Shown: piece by piece, positions 18,572 through 27,934 of the stretch | Layout of the letters: each line of letters opens with the position of its first letter | Position numbering within the stretch: the first letter of the stretch is position 1 | Source of the DNA: Desulfobacteraceae bacterium | Lineage (GTDB): Bacteria; Desulfobacterota; Desulfobacteria; Desulfobacterales; Desulfosalsimonadaceae | Direction of reading: 5' to 3' | Assembly: GCA_014237465.1 (NCBI GenBank) | Contig: JABZFM010000011.1 | Location: forward strand, 90,993 to 154,992 | Length of the DNA: 64,000 bases | Program-made: the position numbers and the translations under genes | The notes under the pieces: generated by a model | Told to the model about the DNA's origin: nothing | The model's database searches: none | Seen by the model: only the letters and a program-made list of their open reading frames with translations

Positions 18572-20263
18572 CTACTCAGCTCGCCAAAGCGGTGTATTGG
18601 GCGACTCCGCCATGATTTTTTCTTTTGCGCCCAGAAATGTTTTATATCCACCGCTTAAATTATTGGCCTTAAAGCCTTTTTGAGACATGATGCGGTACCC
18701 CACGTATGCTCTAAGACCAATGGCACAGTACAAAATATAATTCTTATCCGTATCCAGTTCATTCAGACGCTTCCGAAGATCCTGCAACGGAATATGCAGT
18801 GCGCCTTTTATCCCGCCGGCTTCCTGAAGTTCATCTTTGTTTCTTAAATCAATAAAAACGGTTGTATCCGGATCCATATCAATCAGCTCATTCCAATTGA
18901 TATTGCTCACATCGCCTTTGAGTATATTGGCTGCGACGAACCCGGCGATATTGACCGGATCTTTTGCCGACGAATACGGGGGCGCATAGGCCAGTTCTAA
19001 CTCTTCCAGGTCGTATACCGTCATCGATCCGTGAATTGCGGTGGCAATCACGTCAATGCGTTTATCCACCCCTTCCTTGCCGATAATCTGCGCGCCTAAA
19101 ATTTTACCGCTGCCGGGTGAAAAGAACAGCTTAATGGCCATCATTTCCGCACCGGGATAATAAGACGCATGGGACCCGGAATGGGTGTAACTGGCAAGAA
19201 ACGGGATTTCTTTGGCTGTAAGGAATCGCTCATTGCAACCGGTTGATGCCACCGTTAAATCAAACATTTTAACTACTGAGGTGCCAAGGGTTCCCCGGAA
19301 GATGCATCTTCTTCCCATCACATTATCGGCCGCAATACGCCCCTGCTTGTTGGCCGGTCCTGCCAGGGGCATCATGGTATTCAACCCGGTAACATAATCC
19401 GTCACTTCAACGGCATCTCCCACCGCATAGATGTCCGGATCGGAGGTCTGCATTGTGGCACTGACCTTAACCCCTCCCCTGTTGCCGATTTCAAGACCGG
19501 CATCACTGGCCAGCCGGTTTTCAGGTTTAACGCCGATAGACAAAATAGCCATATCACATTCCAGCTGTCTGCCGTTTTCCGTGTGCACCATCAGTCGGCT
19601 CCCATTTTGAGAAAAAGACCGGATGCCGTCACCTAAAATACACTCCACGTCTTTTTCCTTCAGGTGGGCGGACATAAAACTTGCCATCTCAAAGTCCAAA
19701 GACGGCATCACCTGGTCCAGCTTTTCAACAATGGTTGTCCTTACACCGCGGATGGCAAGGTTTTCCGCCATTTCAAGGCCGATAAAACCGCCCCCGACAA
19801 CCACCGCGGATTCCGGTTTTTGGGTATCAACAAACTCCTTGATTTTATCAGAATCGGGAATGTTTCTAAGATTATAGATATTGTCCAGATGGATTCCGTC
19901 AATGGATGGCTTGAAAGGTTCCGCGCCGGGTGATAAAATTATTTTATCATAGGACTCGTGGTATGACTCCCCGGTCTGCAGGTTTTTGACTTCCACCTGC
20001 TTATTTTCCCGGTCAATGCCGGTCACTTCAGTGAATATTCGTATATCGACAGCGTATCGACTTTTAAAATCATTGACCGTTGTCACCAACAGGCTGTCTC
20101 TTTCTTTGATTACCTCACCGATATAATAAGGCAGTCCGCAATTTGCGAAAGAAATATATTCACCCCTTTCAAAAAGGATAATCTCCGCGTTTTCATTCAA
20201 CCGTCTTGCCCTGGCGGTAGCTGTGGCACCACCGGCAACCCCGCCGATAATTAAAAGCTTCAT
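18572..20263 (-). CDS. CoA-disulfide reductase-type flavoprotein with C-terminal rhodanese domain
   Basis: A 563-aa FAD/NAD(P)H pyridine-nucleotide-disulfide oxidoreductase. FAD-binding GGVAGGATATARARR is at 7-21, and the single redox cysteine typical of CoADR/NADH oxidase is Cys42 in SFANCGLPYY. The NAD(P)H-binding motif is VVVGGGFIGLEMAENLA near 155. Residues ~455-550 form a rhodanese domain with its own catalytic Cys in ILYCAIGLRAYVGY. Fusions of this type (CoADR-RHD, Npsr-like) reduce CoA persulfide or polysulfide in anaerobes. The ATG has a strong AAGGAG site. The likely role is sulfur or CoA redox balance; the exact substrate is an inference. Confidence 0.92.
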   Translation of the reverse strand: MKLLIIGGVAGGATATARARRLNENAEIILFERGEYISFANCGLPYYIGEVIKERDSLLVTTVNDFKSRYAVDIRIFTEVTGIDRENKQVEVKNLQTGESYHESYDKIILSPGAEPFKPSIDGIHLDNIYNLRNIPDSDKIKEFVDTQKPESAVVVGGGFIGLEMAENLAIRGVRTTIVEKLDQVMPSLDFEMASFMSAHLKEKDVECILGDGIRSFSQNGSRLMVHTENGRQLECDMAILSIGVKPENRLASDAGLEIGNRGGVKVSATMQTSDPDIYAVGDAVEVTDYVTGLNTMMPLAGPANKQGRIAADNVMGRRCIFRGTLGTSVVKMFDLTVASTGCNERFLTAKEIPFLASYTHSGSHASYYPGAEMMAIKLFFSPGSGKILGAQIIGKEGVDKRIDVIATAIHGSMTVYDLEELELAYAPPYSSAKDPVNIAGFVAANILKGDVSNINWNELIDMDPDTTVFIDLRNKDELQEAGGIKGALHIPLQDLRKRLNELDTDKNYILYCAIGLRAYVGYRIMSQKGFKANNLSGGYKTFLGAKEKIMAESPNTPLWRAE

Positions 20264-20313
20264 TCAATTTTCTCCTTGTCGACATACCTGTTTATAAATG
20301 TTTAAAACTCGAT

Positions 20314-21234
20314 TCATGAACAGTCAGACACTTTGACAAAATCAGCAAAACCATCTTTAATGACATACTCTCCTTCCTGATTCATCACGCAAAAATGCAG
20401 ATTTTTCCGATCAGAAAAGCATTTTTTTTCAATCAGGATGACCTTTATTTCAGTTCCCGGAACCACCATACCTGAAAACCTGGCATACAGGGAGTTGATC
20501 TGTGACGGGTTACCATCTGTTTCACGGTTAATCAGCTCACGAATCGCATACGCGAGTGTCGCCGTTCCCTGAAGAATGATATCCGGCAGTCCCACCTGGC
20601 GGGCAAACTTTTTTGATGTGTGGATTGGAAAAACAATATCTGAACAACCGTCATAAATAAAAGGCTGGAGACGGTTGATAAAAATTTTAGACTCCCAGTC
20701 AGGCTTGTCACGATTTTTTTTATCCGGTGTCGGCGAAATTTGGGGAAGCATTTCTTCGCCTTTTCCACCACCGATGCACTGAACACCCCGCATGATAGAT
20801 CCGATATGTTCCGTAAACACCGGCAGATCGTTATCATCTGTTACATCAAATCGAATCACAACAAGGGTGCCGGCACGATGGGGCAAAATCGCAGCAATTT
20901 TTCCGCTGACAAGCAGCCGGTCTCCCGGAGAAACAAGCCGGAAAAATTGAATGTGTTCTGAGTAATGAACCTGGGTTGCCAAAATCTCCATGGGAAAATT
21001 ATCCGCTTCGATAAATTCCCAGATTCTCTCCACCACCGGCCAGGTGACGGCAGCACAATACAAGGGATGGGCGACAAGTTTGTCATAGCGTTCATCATCA
21101 AAATAGAAATCGTTATCATCATTTAACGCGGCCGCATAATTCATGGTATCACGCCAATAAATTTCCCGCGTAAGATTTTTAAGCCGGGTGCCGACAAATA
21201 AAGAATTAATTTCCAAATCTATATTCCTATACAT
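20314..21234 (-). CDS. MaoC-like double hotdog protein
   Basis: A 306-aa protein with two hotdog-fold halves. The N-terminal half has RDTMNYAAALNDDNDFYFDD and HVHYSEHIQFFRLVSPGDRL-like pattern (here QVHYSEHIQFF), and the C-terminal half has DIVFPIHTSKKFARQVGLPD, DIILQGTATLAYAIRELI and a terminal MVVPGTEIKVIL. The hydratase-2 motif is degenerate: the D-x-N/H pair of R-specific enoyl-CoA hydratases is not clear in the second half. It likely binds an acyl-CoA. It is 50 nt upstream of the CoA-disulfide reductase gene on the same strand and may share a transcript. Confidence 0.75.
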   Translation of the reverse strand: MYRNIDLEINSLFVGTRLKNLTREIYWRDTMNYAAALNDDNDFYFDDERYDKLVAHPLYCAAVTWPVVERIWEFIEADNFPMEILATQVHYSEHIQFFRLVSPGDRLLVSGKIAAILPHRAGTLVVIRFDVTDDNDLPVFTEHIGSIMRGVQCIGGGKGEEMLPQISPTPDKKNRDKPDWESKIFINRLQPFIYDGCSDIVFPIHTSKKFARQVGLPDIILQGTATLAYAIRELINRETDGNPSQINSLYARFSGMVVPGTEIKVILIEKKCFSDRKNLHFCVMNQEGEYVIKDGFADFVKVSDCS

Positions 21235-21386
21235 TTAAAAAACATAACAATACGAAATCCATCATGTCCAGATATTTGTTTGAAATTCAATACTTGAAAT
21301 TTTTCAGGACAAATGGATAAAATGAAAATATATTATTACTTGGATTGACCAATGAAACAATATAATTGATTTACAGGAAAATTTAA

Positions 21387-22046
21387 ATGACACATCATCT
21401 TAAAGTATTTTACGGTGCTGCTATTCAGGGAGCAGCGGAACGCAATAAAAGAGCCCATATTAACTTAAATATCATTGAAACGATAAAATCCTGCGGCTTC
21501 GCTGTAATCAGCGAACACACCACCGGCCTGGATTTTAATGATACGGCCAATAAACTTGAAGACGCTATCGGCCCGCTTCCGCCGGTTGGTAAAGAACGAA
21601 CCGTATTCATCCGAAATAAAATGATTCAGTTCGTAGAATCCGATATTAGCGCAGCTGTTTTTGAAGTATCCACCCCGAGCCTTGGCACCGGCATTGAAAT
21701 CGCCCATGCCTACCTTCGCCCGCGGTTGGGTCTGCCGACGATTCCGGTGATTGCCTTATACCAGAACAAATTCTGGCCAAACAAATTATCTGCCATGATC
21801 AACGGCATTACCGAAGAAAAAACACCGCATTTTAATCTGATTGAATATGACACTCCGGATGATATCCCCCGCCTGCTCAAACCCGTAATATACAGGTTGA
21901 ATGAATCTGCTCCGGACAGTAAAAAAACAAGCGGTAGGATCACGGCCCGAAAGTGCAATTACTGCGGTCACCATGAAGTAGGAGTTACAACCGATACCGG
22001 TGAATATGTTTCTTTGAAGCCAGGTATGGGCGTAACAATTATTTAA
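21387..22046 (+). CDS. Nucleoside 2-deoxyribosyltransferase-like protein (DNPH1/Rcl type)
   Basis: A 219-aa protein. The N-terminus VFYGAAIQGAAERNK resembles the YFaGsIRGGR start of 2'-deoxynucleoside 5'-phosphate N-hydrolases, and AAVFEVSTPSLGTGIEIAHA (109-128 region) matches their catalytic Glu motif followed by the xSxGxGxEl segment. The C-terminal 30 residues contain CNYCGHHEVG, a possible half zinc site not found in DNPH1. The family cleaves the N-glycosidic bond of deoxynucleotides. The tail makes this an unusual member; activity is inferred. It is the first plus-strand gene after a minus-strand block. Confidence 0.65.
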   Translation: MTHHLKVFYGAAIQGAAERNKRAHINLNIIETIKSCGFAVISEHTTGLDFNDTANKLEDAIGPLPPVGKERTVFIRNKMIQFVESDISAAVFEVSTPSLGTGIEIAHAYLRPRLGLPTIPVIALYQNKFWPNKLSAMINGITEEKTPHFNLIEYDTPDDIPRLLKPVIYRLNESAPDSKKTSGRITARKCNYCGHHEVGVTTDTGEYVSLKPGMGVTII

Positions 22047-22104
22047 ATTAATCTTTAAAAAAATTTGATCTTAAACAACCAAACAGTAAAGGTTGGAATC
22101 TTAA

Positions 22105-23178
22105 ATGACGTTGTTGGTCTTTTACCTTTTATTAGCATTGTGCGTCTCGTTTCTGTGTTCAATACTGGAATCAGTCCTGCTTTCGATTACACCCAGCTTC
22201 ACTGCGGCTTACGAAAAAAAACATTCTGTTACCGGAAAGCATTTACGAAATTTCAAAACTGATATTGATCGCCCGCTTGCTGCCATTTTAAGTTTGAACA
22301 CCATTGCCCATACTGTCGGGGCAGCAGGAGTCGGGGCGCAGGCAATGCTGGTGTTTGGAAATGAATATGTGGCAGTCATATCCGCGGTACTGACTGTTTT
22401 GATACTTATCTTATCAGAGATTATTCCAAAAACAATCGGAGTGCTATATTGGCGCCAGCTTACCGGACCAACCGTTTATTTATTACGTAAAATGATTGTC
22501 CTGCTCTATCCCCTGGTCTGGCTTTCAGAAAAAATCACTATGTTTATTTCTGGGAAAAAAGAACTAAAGTCAATCACTAGGGATGAAATTCGAGCACTGG
22601 CGGATCTGGGTTTTGCCGAGGGTCTGTTCCTGGAAAATGAATCACGGATGTTAAAGAGCTTGATGCGTTTCGGCAAGATGCGCGCCAGAGCCATAATGAC
22701 ACCCCGCAAATTAATTTTCACACTACCGGAAAACATGAGTACCGGTGATGTTGTGAAAAAATATCCTGATATTCCTGTTTCAAGGATTCCGCTTTATCAA
22801 AAAGACAAAATGAAAATCAATAAATATATTTTGAAAAATGATCTCTTGCTGGCCCTGGCCAAAAATCAAACCGACACGTCTATTTCAACTTTCGGGCGCA
22901 AAATACTTGTGGTTCCGGAAGTGATTAATTTGTTTCATCTGTTTGAACAACTACTGGACCGTCGGGAGCATATCGCTCTGGTAGTTAATGAATACGGCGA
23001 AGTAGCAGGAATTGTTACAATGGAAGATATTCTGGAAACCCTTTTGGGAACGGAAATCATTGATGAAACCGATATCATTCCGAATATGCAGGAATGGGCA
23101 AGGAAACAATGGTATGAGCGTGCCCGGTCCCAGGGCCTGATTTCCAAGAAGCGCATTGAAAAGAAAAACAAACATTAA
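22105..23178 (+). CDS. CNNM/CorC-type membrane protein (DUF21 plus CBS pair)
   Basis: A 357-aa inner-membrane protein of the CNNM/YfjD family linked to divalent-cation transport. The N-terminal DUF21 domain has about four helices (LVFYLLLALCVSFLCSILES, AVISAVLTVLILILSEIIPK, LLRKMIVLLYPLVWLSE). Two CBS motifs follow (MTPRKLIFTLPENMSTGDV; LVVNEYGEVAGIVTMEDILE). The C-terminal CorC/HlyC transporter-associated domain is lacking. It starts 59 nt after the DNPH1-like gene. Confidence 0.88.
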   Translation: MTLLVFYLLLALCVSFLCSILESVLLSITPSFTAAYEKKHSVTGKHLRNFKTDIDRPLAAILSLNTIAHTVGAAGVGAQAMLVFGNEYVAVISAVLTVLILILSEIIPKTIGVLYWRQLTGPTVYLLRKMIVLLYPLVWLSEKITMFISGKKELKSITRDEIRALADLGFAEGLFLENESRMLKSLMRFGKMRARAIMTPRKLIFTLPENMSTGDVVKKYPDIPVSRIPLYQKDKMKINKYILKNDLLLALAKNQTDTSISTFGRKILVVPEVINLFHLFEQLLDRREHIALVVNEYGEVAGIVTMEDILETLLGTEIIDETDIIPNMQEWARKQWYERARSQGLISKKRIEKKNKH

Positions 23179-23197
23179 CCTGAATCTGGTATTCTCT

Positions 23198-23235
23198 TTC
23201 GTCAAAAAAAAACCGAAACAACAATTTTTCGGTCA
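23198..23235 (+). terminator. Possible terminator after the CNNM-type gene
   Basis: GACCGAAAAA-type hairpin: ACCGAAACAACAATTTTTCGGT with A-rich flank on one side. Located 20 nt after the stop codon of the upstream gene. Confidence 0.45.
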
Positions 23236-23298
23236 ACCTCTAATTATCAACCATGCAAACCAAAAGACCCGCTCATTAATTTAATTTCCCTTAAAAAC

Positions 23299-23350
23299 GC
23301 TTTTTTGACCTTAAAAAGATGGATTTAAGACGTTAAGGGGGCCTTTTTTA
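23299..23350. repeat. Left copy of a direct repeat flanking the DUF4143 ATPase gene
   Basis: TTGACCTTAAAAAGATGG followed by TTTAAGACGTTAAGGGGGCC and a T-run. About three quarters of positions match the sequence at 25030-25079 in the same orientation. Confidence 0.55.
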
Positions 23351-23445
23351 GTATCTATTTGATTTATTTTCAATCAGTTGATTTGATCCGACAAGAATTC
23401 GGAGAATTCGCGATAATAAAATAAGGGTTGGGATCCTCACTGTAG

Positions 23446-23471
23446 GGTGGATTAGCGGAGCGTAATCCACC
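23446..23471. repeat. Small palindrome GGTGGATTAGCG / CGTAATCCACC, copy 1
   Basis: A hairpin-forming repeat, also present at 29248-29273 with one base difference. This short element is common between genes of many bacteria. Confidence 0.65.
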
Positions 23472-23731
23472 AACAATTGATTTACGCCATGTCAGTGGTA
23501 CATCTGCTTATTTTAAGGTGGTTAATCCGGCCCGGAAAATTCACAGAAATATGCAGGAAATTTTTCAATTCAGGATGTGATCCATTACCCAACCAGGACC
23601 GCTCCCCGATCCTTTGTTGATAATTTCATTAAAATAATCTTTTAGTGAAATAATCAAGGTGACCTCGACATTTTATTCATTGCAATCACTACCGTTATCC
23701 ACCGGACCAGAATCATCAACTCGGGAGCGTA

Positions 23732-24940
23732 TCACATAAACCACCACGGGGTTATCGTAACAGCGGATTTCTTTCCCACAACAGTATCCCCCCTGTAAAT
23801 GACAATACCTCTTTCCGAGGTATTTCCCTTAAGCCCGAGCCATGCAGAGATATTTGATTTCATCGATGAATTATAGGTTTTTGAGGATTTTATTTCAATC
23901 GGAAGAAACTGCATGCCGTTATCAACGATCAGATCAATTTCATTGCCGGTTTTATCCCGCCAGAAATACAATGGCGGTTTTTCGCTGATGTGGTGCAGCC
24001 TTTTATAAAACTCGCTGATGATAAACGTTTCAAAAATATTACCGAAAAGCGGATGGTTCAGCAATTCATCCGGTTTTCTGATCGATAAAAGAAAACAAAG
24101 CAGACCGGTGTCTGTAAAGTATAACTTTGGTGTTTTTACAATACGTTTTTTGAAATTGCGATAATAAGGCGGCAGCACAAAAAGAATACCGCTTATTTCC
24201 AGCAGGGAGAGCCATTTTTTAACCGTTGGCAGTGAAATTCCGATAGCATTTGAGATAGTGGTATAGTTGACAAGCGTTGCAGACATGGTGGCACATATTT
24301 TAATAAAATTCTCAAAAATCTTCAGATTTTCAACATTAACAAGATTACGGACATCCCTTTCAACGTACGTAAGAATATAATTTTCAATCCACTTTCCCGG
24401 GTCGAGATTTTTATCGTAAATTCTGGGATACATCCCTGTAAATATGGTTCTGAAGATATCTATTGTACCGCCGTCTTGAATATATCCGGTCTTGATGGAA
24501 AAAATTGAATCAAAGTCTGTGTCCGGTTTTGCCGGATAAAGTTCATTGATCGTGAAAGGGTACAAATTAAAAGTGATGATTCTGCCCGCAAGCGACTGGG
24601 TGATTTTTTCCATGAGCAGGAACTGCTGAGACCCTGTAAGCACATAACTTGCCGGACCTGCATCCGCCTGATCAACCCTTTCCTGAAGATAAGAAAAAAG
24701 AGAAGGAACACGTTGTATTTCATCAAGTATGAGATTTTTACCATGATCGTCAAGGAATCCGCGCGGGTCATCCATGGCCATATGGCGCAGATCAAGGTTT
24801 TCCAATGACAGGTATTTATGATCAGGGAACATGTGCCTGACAAGCGTTGTTTTTCCGCTCTGTCTCGGGCCGACCAGTGCGATGACGGGATATTCCCGGC
24901 TGTATCTGCGGATGAATGTTTCAATCGTTCTTTTTATCAT
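23732..24940 (-). CDS. AAA_14 ATPase with DUF4143 nuclease-like domain
   Basis: A 402-aa ATPase. Walker A is GPRQSGKTTLV at 23-33, Walker B is ILDEIQRVPSLF near 92, and the sensor region is YVLTGSQQFLL. The C-terminal DUF4143 domain has ISLPTVKKWLSLLE (winged-helix-like) and the PD-(D/E)xK-like pattern DKTGNEIDLIV ... LPIEIKSSK. Such proteins are widespread, often in many copies per genome, with no established function; some are suspected of defence or toxin roles. It is a single gene bracketed by imperfect direct repeats (23299-23350 and 25030-25079), as if moved or duplicated as a unit. Confidence 0.9.
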   Translation of the reverse strand: MIKRTIETFIRRYSREYPVIALVGPRQSGKTTLVRHMFPDHKYLSLENLDLRHMAMDDPRGFLDDHGKNLILDEIQRVPSLFSYLQERVDQADAGPASYVLTGSQQFLLMEKITQSLAGRIITFNLYPFTINELYPAKPDTDFDSIFSIKTGYIQDGGTIDIFRTIFTGMYPRIYDKNLDPGKWIENYILTYVERDVRNLVNVENLKIFENFIKICATMSATLVNYTTISNAIGISLPTVKKWLSLLEISGILFVLPPYYRNFKKRIVKTPKLYFTDTGLLCFLLSIRKPDELLNHPLFGNIFETFIISEFYKRLHHISEKPPLYFWRDKTGNEIDLIVDNGMQFLPIEIKSSKTYNSSMKSNISAWLGLKGNTSERGIVIYRGDTVVGKKSAVTITPWWFM

Positions 24941-25029
24941 AATAGGACAAATCTAAAGTTAAATTTTAGATTTGTCAATATAAAAACTACCTGCGTACCA
25001 TTCCTTTATCGATTTATCGTCTCAAATAT

Positions 25030-25079
25030 TTTTAACTTTAAAATGGTGGGGTTAAGCCGTTGAGGAGGCCTTTTTCAGC
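25030..25079. repeat. Right copy of the direct repeat flanking the DUF4143 ATPase gene
   Basis: TTTTAACTTTAAAATGG followed by GGTTAAGCCGTTGAGGAGGCC and a T-run; counterpart of 23299-23350. It also lies at the 3' end of the response-regulator gene and may act in termination there. Confidence 0.55.
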
Positions 25080-25112
25080 AGACACGGCAAGAATTTATAA
25101 AGACCTGACTGA

Positions 25113-25499
25113 TCAGCAGCCTTCTAATCTTTCAACGATTGCCCCAACGAGTTCAAGGGTGCGGACCGGTTTTGCAATAAAATATTTTTCTCCGATTTTT
25201 TTCATCACACCATCAGACGAATCTTCACGGGTTACCAGGGCGGTAAGGAATGTTATCGGAATATTTTCAGTTTCCGAATTATTCTTCAATGCTTGGGCCA
25301 CTTCATCACCGGACATATCCGGCATGATCAGGTCGAGCAGGATCATATCCGGTTTTTTCGTCTGCGCCAGTTCAAGCCCGTATTTTCCATTTGTGGCAAC
25401 GTAAACCTCAAATTTGCCCGTGTTGGTCAGGTTTTTGTGTACAAAAAAACAAAAGTCTTCTTCATCATCAACAATTAGAATTTTAATTGGTTCCGTCAT
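25113..25499 (-). CDS. Single-domain response regulator
   Basis: A 128-aa CheY-like receiver with no output domain. Acidic pocket DDEEDF at 11-16, phospho-acceptor Asp in MILLDLIMPDMSG (about 57), Thr in ITFLTALV and Lys in FIAKPVRTLEL. It overlaps the 3' end of the kinase gene by 17 nt, so the two are translationally coupled and almost certainly partners. With no output domain it should act by protein contact or as a phosphate shuttle. Confidence 0.94.
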   Translation of the reverse strand: MTEPIKILIVDDEEDFCFFVHKNLTNTGKFEVYVATNGKYGLELAQTKKPDMILLDLIMPDMSGDEVAQALKNNSETENIPITFLTALVTREDSSDGVMKKIGEKYFIAKPVRTLELVGAIVERLEGC

Positions 25500-27198
25500 G
25501 GTGATCCTCTTTTCGATTATTAACCCCTGCGGGCTGAAGCTTTACCAAAAACGATGTCCCCACATCCACTTCACTGGTTACATCAATCGTCCCACGAATA
25601 CGGTCCATGATCATATGGGCGAGGCTTAAGCCCAGCCCTGTTCCCTCGCCGGTGGCCTTGGTGGTAAAAAACGGTTCAAATATTTTGGCAAGATCATCTT
25701 CCGGAATTCCTTTCCCGGTATCCGATATTTCAACAACAACAACATCATCTCCCACTTTAAAAAAATCAGCCCTTCGATAACCGGTTTTATAGCCCACCTG
25801 CTCAATGGTTTGACTGTAGATGCTCACGGTCAGTTGTTTTTCTGATCGGTCTTTCACTGCATCCACCGCGTTATTGATCAGGTTCAGCAGCACCTGCCCC
25901 AGCATGTTGCTTTCCGCCCGGACGGCCGGGCGGGTTGTGCCAAAGTCGCACTGAAGCACAACCCCGCTTTTTCGAATTTTGTGTTCTGCAAGACCCAGTG
26001 TGTCTTTCATCAATGTACAAATATCCACATCCGTCAGTTTAAAATCGGATTTTCTGGAAAAGGACAGCACATCATTGACAATTTTATTTGCCCGGTCAAT
26101 GGCGGTGTAAATTTTGTCAGTGGCTTCCACCAGGTCCGGGTTGTCATTGGCCAAGCTGCTTTCGATGTAATCAACGCCCATGAAGATAATTTCCAGCGGG
26201 TTTCTGATTTCATGGGCCACACCGGACGCCATGCGGCCAAGCGCCGACATTTTATCTTTCTGGATCAGCTGGTCGCGGGTTTCCCTCAACAGTGTAACGG
26301 TTTTTGTCAATTCAATTTCTTTTTCAACCCGATCCGTGATGTCTTTTGATACAATACTCACACCGGTTACTGTATCTTTGGCCGGATCTTCAATCGGGCT
26401 CAGGGTATGGGAAAACCATTTTTTCAGCGTTTCATCATAGGATTCATAAAAAACGGTTTCTCTGTTCTGATTCACAAGATGCACGTGTTTTAAAAAACTT
26501 TCCGACGCTTCTTTGGAATGAAAATGGGAATACGGAAGGCCCAGCATTTCTTTTGCATCACGATACCCGTAATTTGAATAAAGTTTCTGGTTCACAAACA
26601 GATAACAGCCCGCCAAATCTATGGAATAGAAAAAAACATCCGTGGCCTGGATGATCTGATCAAGTTTTTCATGGGTTGTTCTGAGTTTGTTTTCTTTGTC
26701 CTTTAAAAGGGAATATACAATAAACCCGTAAAACATGGCAATCACGATGATAAACGGGAGCCGAAGAGAATAGCTGACAGCCATCGGACCGGTCAGCATG
26801 TCGGACTGGTACAGGTAGAATCCGTAAATACCGGCAAACAGCAGAATATTGATCAGCAGGTACTTAAAGCTTGCAGTCAGCGTTGTCAGGCAGATGATTA
26901 AAAAATAAATCAGGTATAAATCCGTTCCCACCAAGCCGGAAAGATAAATACCGGCGACAATCATCAGGCTGTCAAAACACACAATCTGGTAATAAATACG
27001 AACATCAGAAAAATGTTTTGACGGGATCGCCGCCATCACAAGATTGGTGAAGAGATAAAAGGCGATAAAGACATAGCTTAATGACTGTATCAGCTGGCTT
27101 GACGGCGTGAAAATCATCACATAGGCCATGACGATAATCACCAGCAGACGAATGAGGAAAAGCGATTTTTTTCTGGAAAACGGTACCATTAGCAACAT
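25483..27198 (-). CDS. Membrane-bound PAS histidine kinase
   Basis: A 571-aa sensor kinase. Residues ~10-165 hold five to six hydrophobic helices (for example LVIIVMAYVMIFTPSSQ, LIYFLIICLTTLTASF, LPFIIVIAMFYGFIVYSLL). A PAS domain covers about 175-295. The HisKA helix has MASGVAHEIRNPLEIIF with the phosphorylated His, and the HATPase domain has NLINNAVDAV, DTGKGIPEDDLAKIFEPFFTT (split N/G1) and GTGLGLSLAHMI. The integral membrane sensor lacks a large extracytoplasmic loop, so the ligand is probably within the membrane or the PAS pocket. Its partner is the overlapping receiver gene. Confidence 0.94.
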   Translation of the reverse strand: MLLMVPFSRKKSLFLIRLLVIIVMAYVMIFTPSSQLIQSLSYVFIAFYLFTNLVMAAIPSKHFSDVRIYYQIVCFDSLMIVAGIYLSGLVGTDLYLIYFLIICLTTLTASFKYLLINILLFAGIYGFYLYQSDMLTGPMAVSYSLRLPFIIVIAMFYGFIVYSLLKDKENKLRTTHEKLDQIIQATDVFFYSIDLAGCYLFVNQKLYSNYGYRDAKEMLGLPYSHFHSKEASESFLKHVHLVNQNRETVFYESYDETLKKWFSHTLSPIEDPAKDTVTGVSIVSKDITDRVEKEIELTKTVTLLRETRDQLIQKDKMSALGRMASGVAHEIRNPLEIIFMGVDYIESSLANDNPDLVEATDKIYTAIDRANKIVNDVLSFSRKSDFKLTDVDICTLMKDTLGLAEHKIRKSGVVLQCDFGTTRPAVRAESNMLGQVLLNLINNAVDAVKDRSEKQLTVSIYSQTIEQVGYKTGYRRADFFKVGDDVVVVEISDTGKGIPEDDLAKIFEPFFTTKATGEGTGLGLSLAHMIMDRIRGTIDVTSEVDVGTSFLVKLQPAGVNNRKEDHHDGTN

Positions 27199-27934
27199 TT
27201 CATTAGGATTGTCATTAAATTCTTTTTAATATGAACGGATGAAATCCAAACTTCAAGAATTTTAAACGGGAATCCAGAATAAAATTGCCCCAATCCGCTT
27301 TTATTCAACGTTCCATATTGATCGTTTGATGTTGATCGTTCATCTTTTTTTCCCTTCAGTCTTCAGTCTTATAGCTTTAACCTTTCTTCTTTCGAAGTTC
27401 ATCTTTATTCCCCGTCCACGGAATTACCAGACTTATTAGCCTCTCTTCTTATTATAATAATCAAGGTTTGACCCCATATCTGCTGACATATCCTCATGAC
27501 CCCATATCCTCATATCCGTTGATTCCCTCTCATGTTTGGGATGCTGCGAAAGCGCCGGCATTGATTTATTCTTTTAATTGGCATTTATGAAGTCCCTTTG
27601 CGATAAGAGTCATCGGCGAATATGGTTTCATCTGCTTTTCGAATCGATAAATTCCGGGGGCTGCTTCTCCTTCCTCTTTGACTTTGAAATCTGTTTCATT
27701 TACTCTGATTCTGTTTGAACAGGCTATTGTCTCGTCAAGGATGGAATGACGTAAGATTACGCCGTAATTTTTTGAGCCTGCAAGACGGGGCTTGTGGAGC
27801 ATAGTGGGCTACGCGACTCAAGTCGTAACGATGCAGGCGCAAAAAAGGATAAGTAATATGAGGCAGTTCATAGTTGGCGAGACACTATATATCATGAATT
27901 AATCCATTTTAATAATCAAGCTGGCAGAGAATCA
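27199..27934. other. Repeat-bearing intergenic stretch, no secure gene
   Basis: Contains a copy of the AATCAAGGTTTGACCCCATA motif at 27459-27478, followed by partial echoes (ATGACCCCATAT at about 27497-27508). A 78-codon minus-strand frame at 27566-27802 has no recognisable features and is probably not a gene. A phage or transposon boundary is possible but nothing further supports one. Confidence 0.5.
27459..27478. repeat. AAGGTTTGACCCCAT motif, solitary copy
   Basis: The same 15-17-nt motif forms the inverted pair at 30859-30876 and 31735-31753. Motifs of this type often lie beside transposase genes of the REP-associated class; none is adjacent here. Confidence 0.6.

Larger units (their letters stand above)
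23179..23731. other. Repeat-bearing intergenic stretch
   Basis: No gene is seen. It holds the terminator-like hairpin above, a ~50-nt sequence at 23299-23350 that recurs as a direct repeat at 25030-25079, and the small palindrome at 23446-23471. The remainder is unassigned. Confidence 0.5.

Noticed and set aside
23732..24940. The DUF4143 ATPase gene as part of a prophage
   Set aside because: No phage structural or lysogeny gene is nearby; only imperfect direct repeats flank it.
27566..27802. A 78-codon minus-strand ORF as a gene
   Set aside because: No family, no good ribosome site, and the region carries repeat debris.
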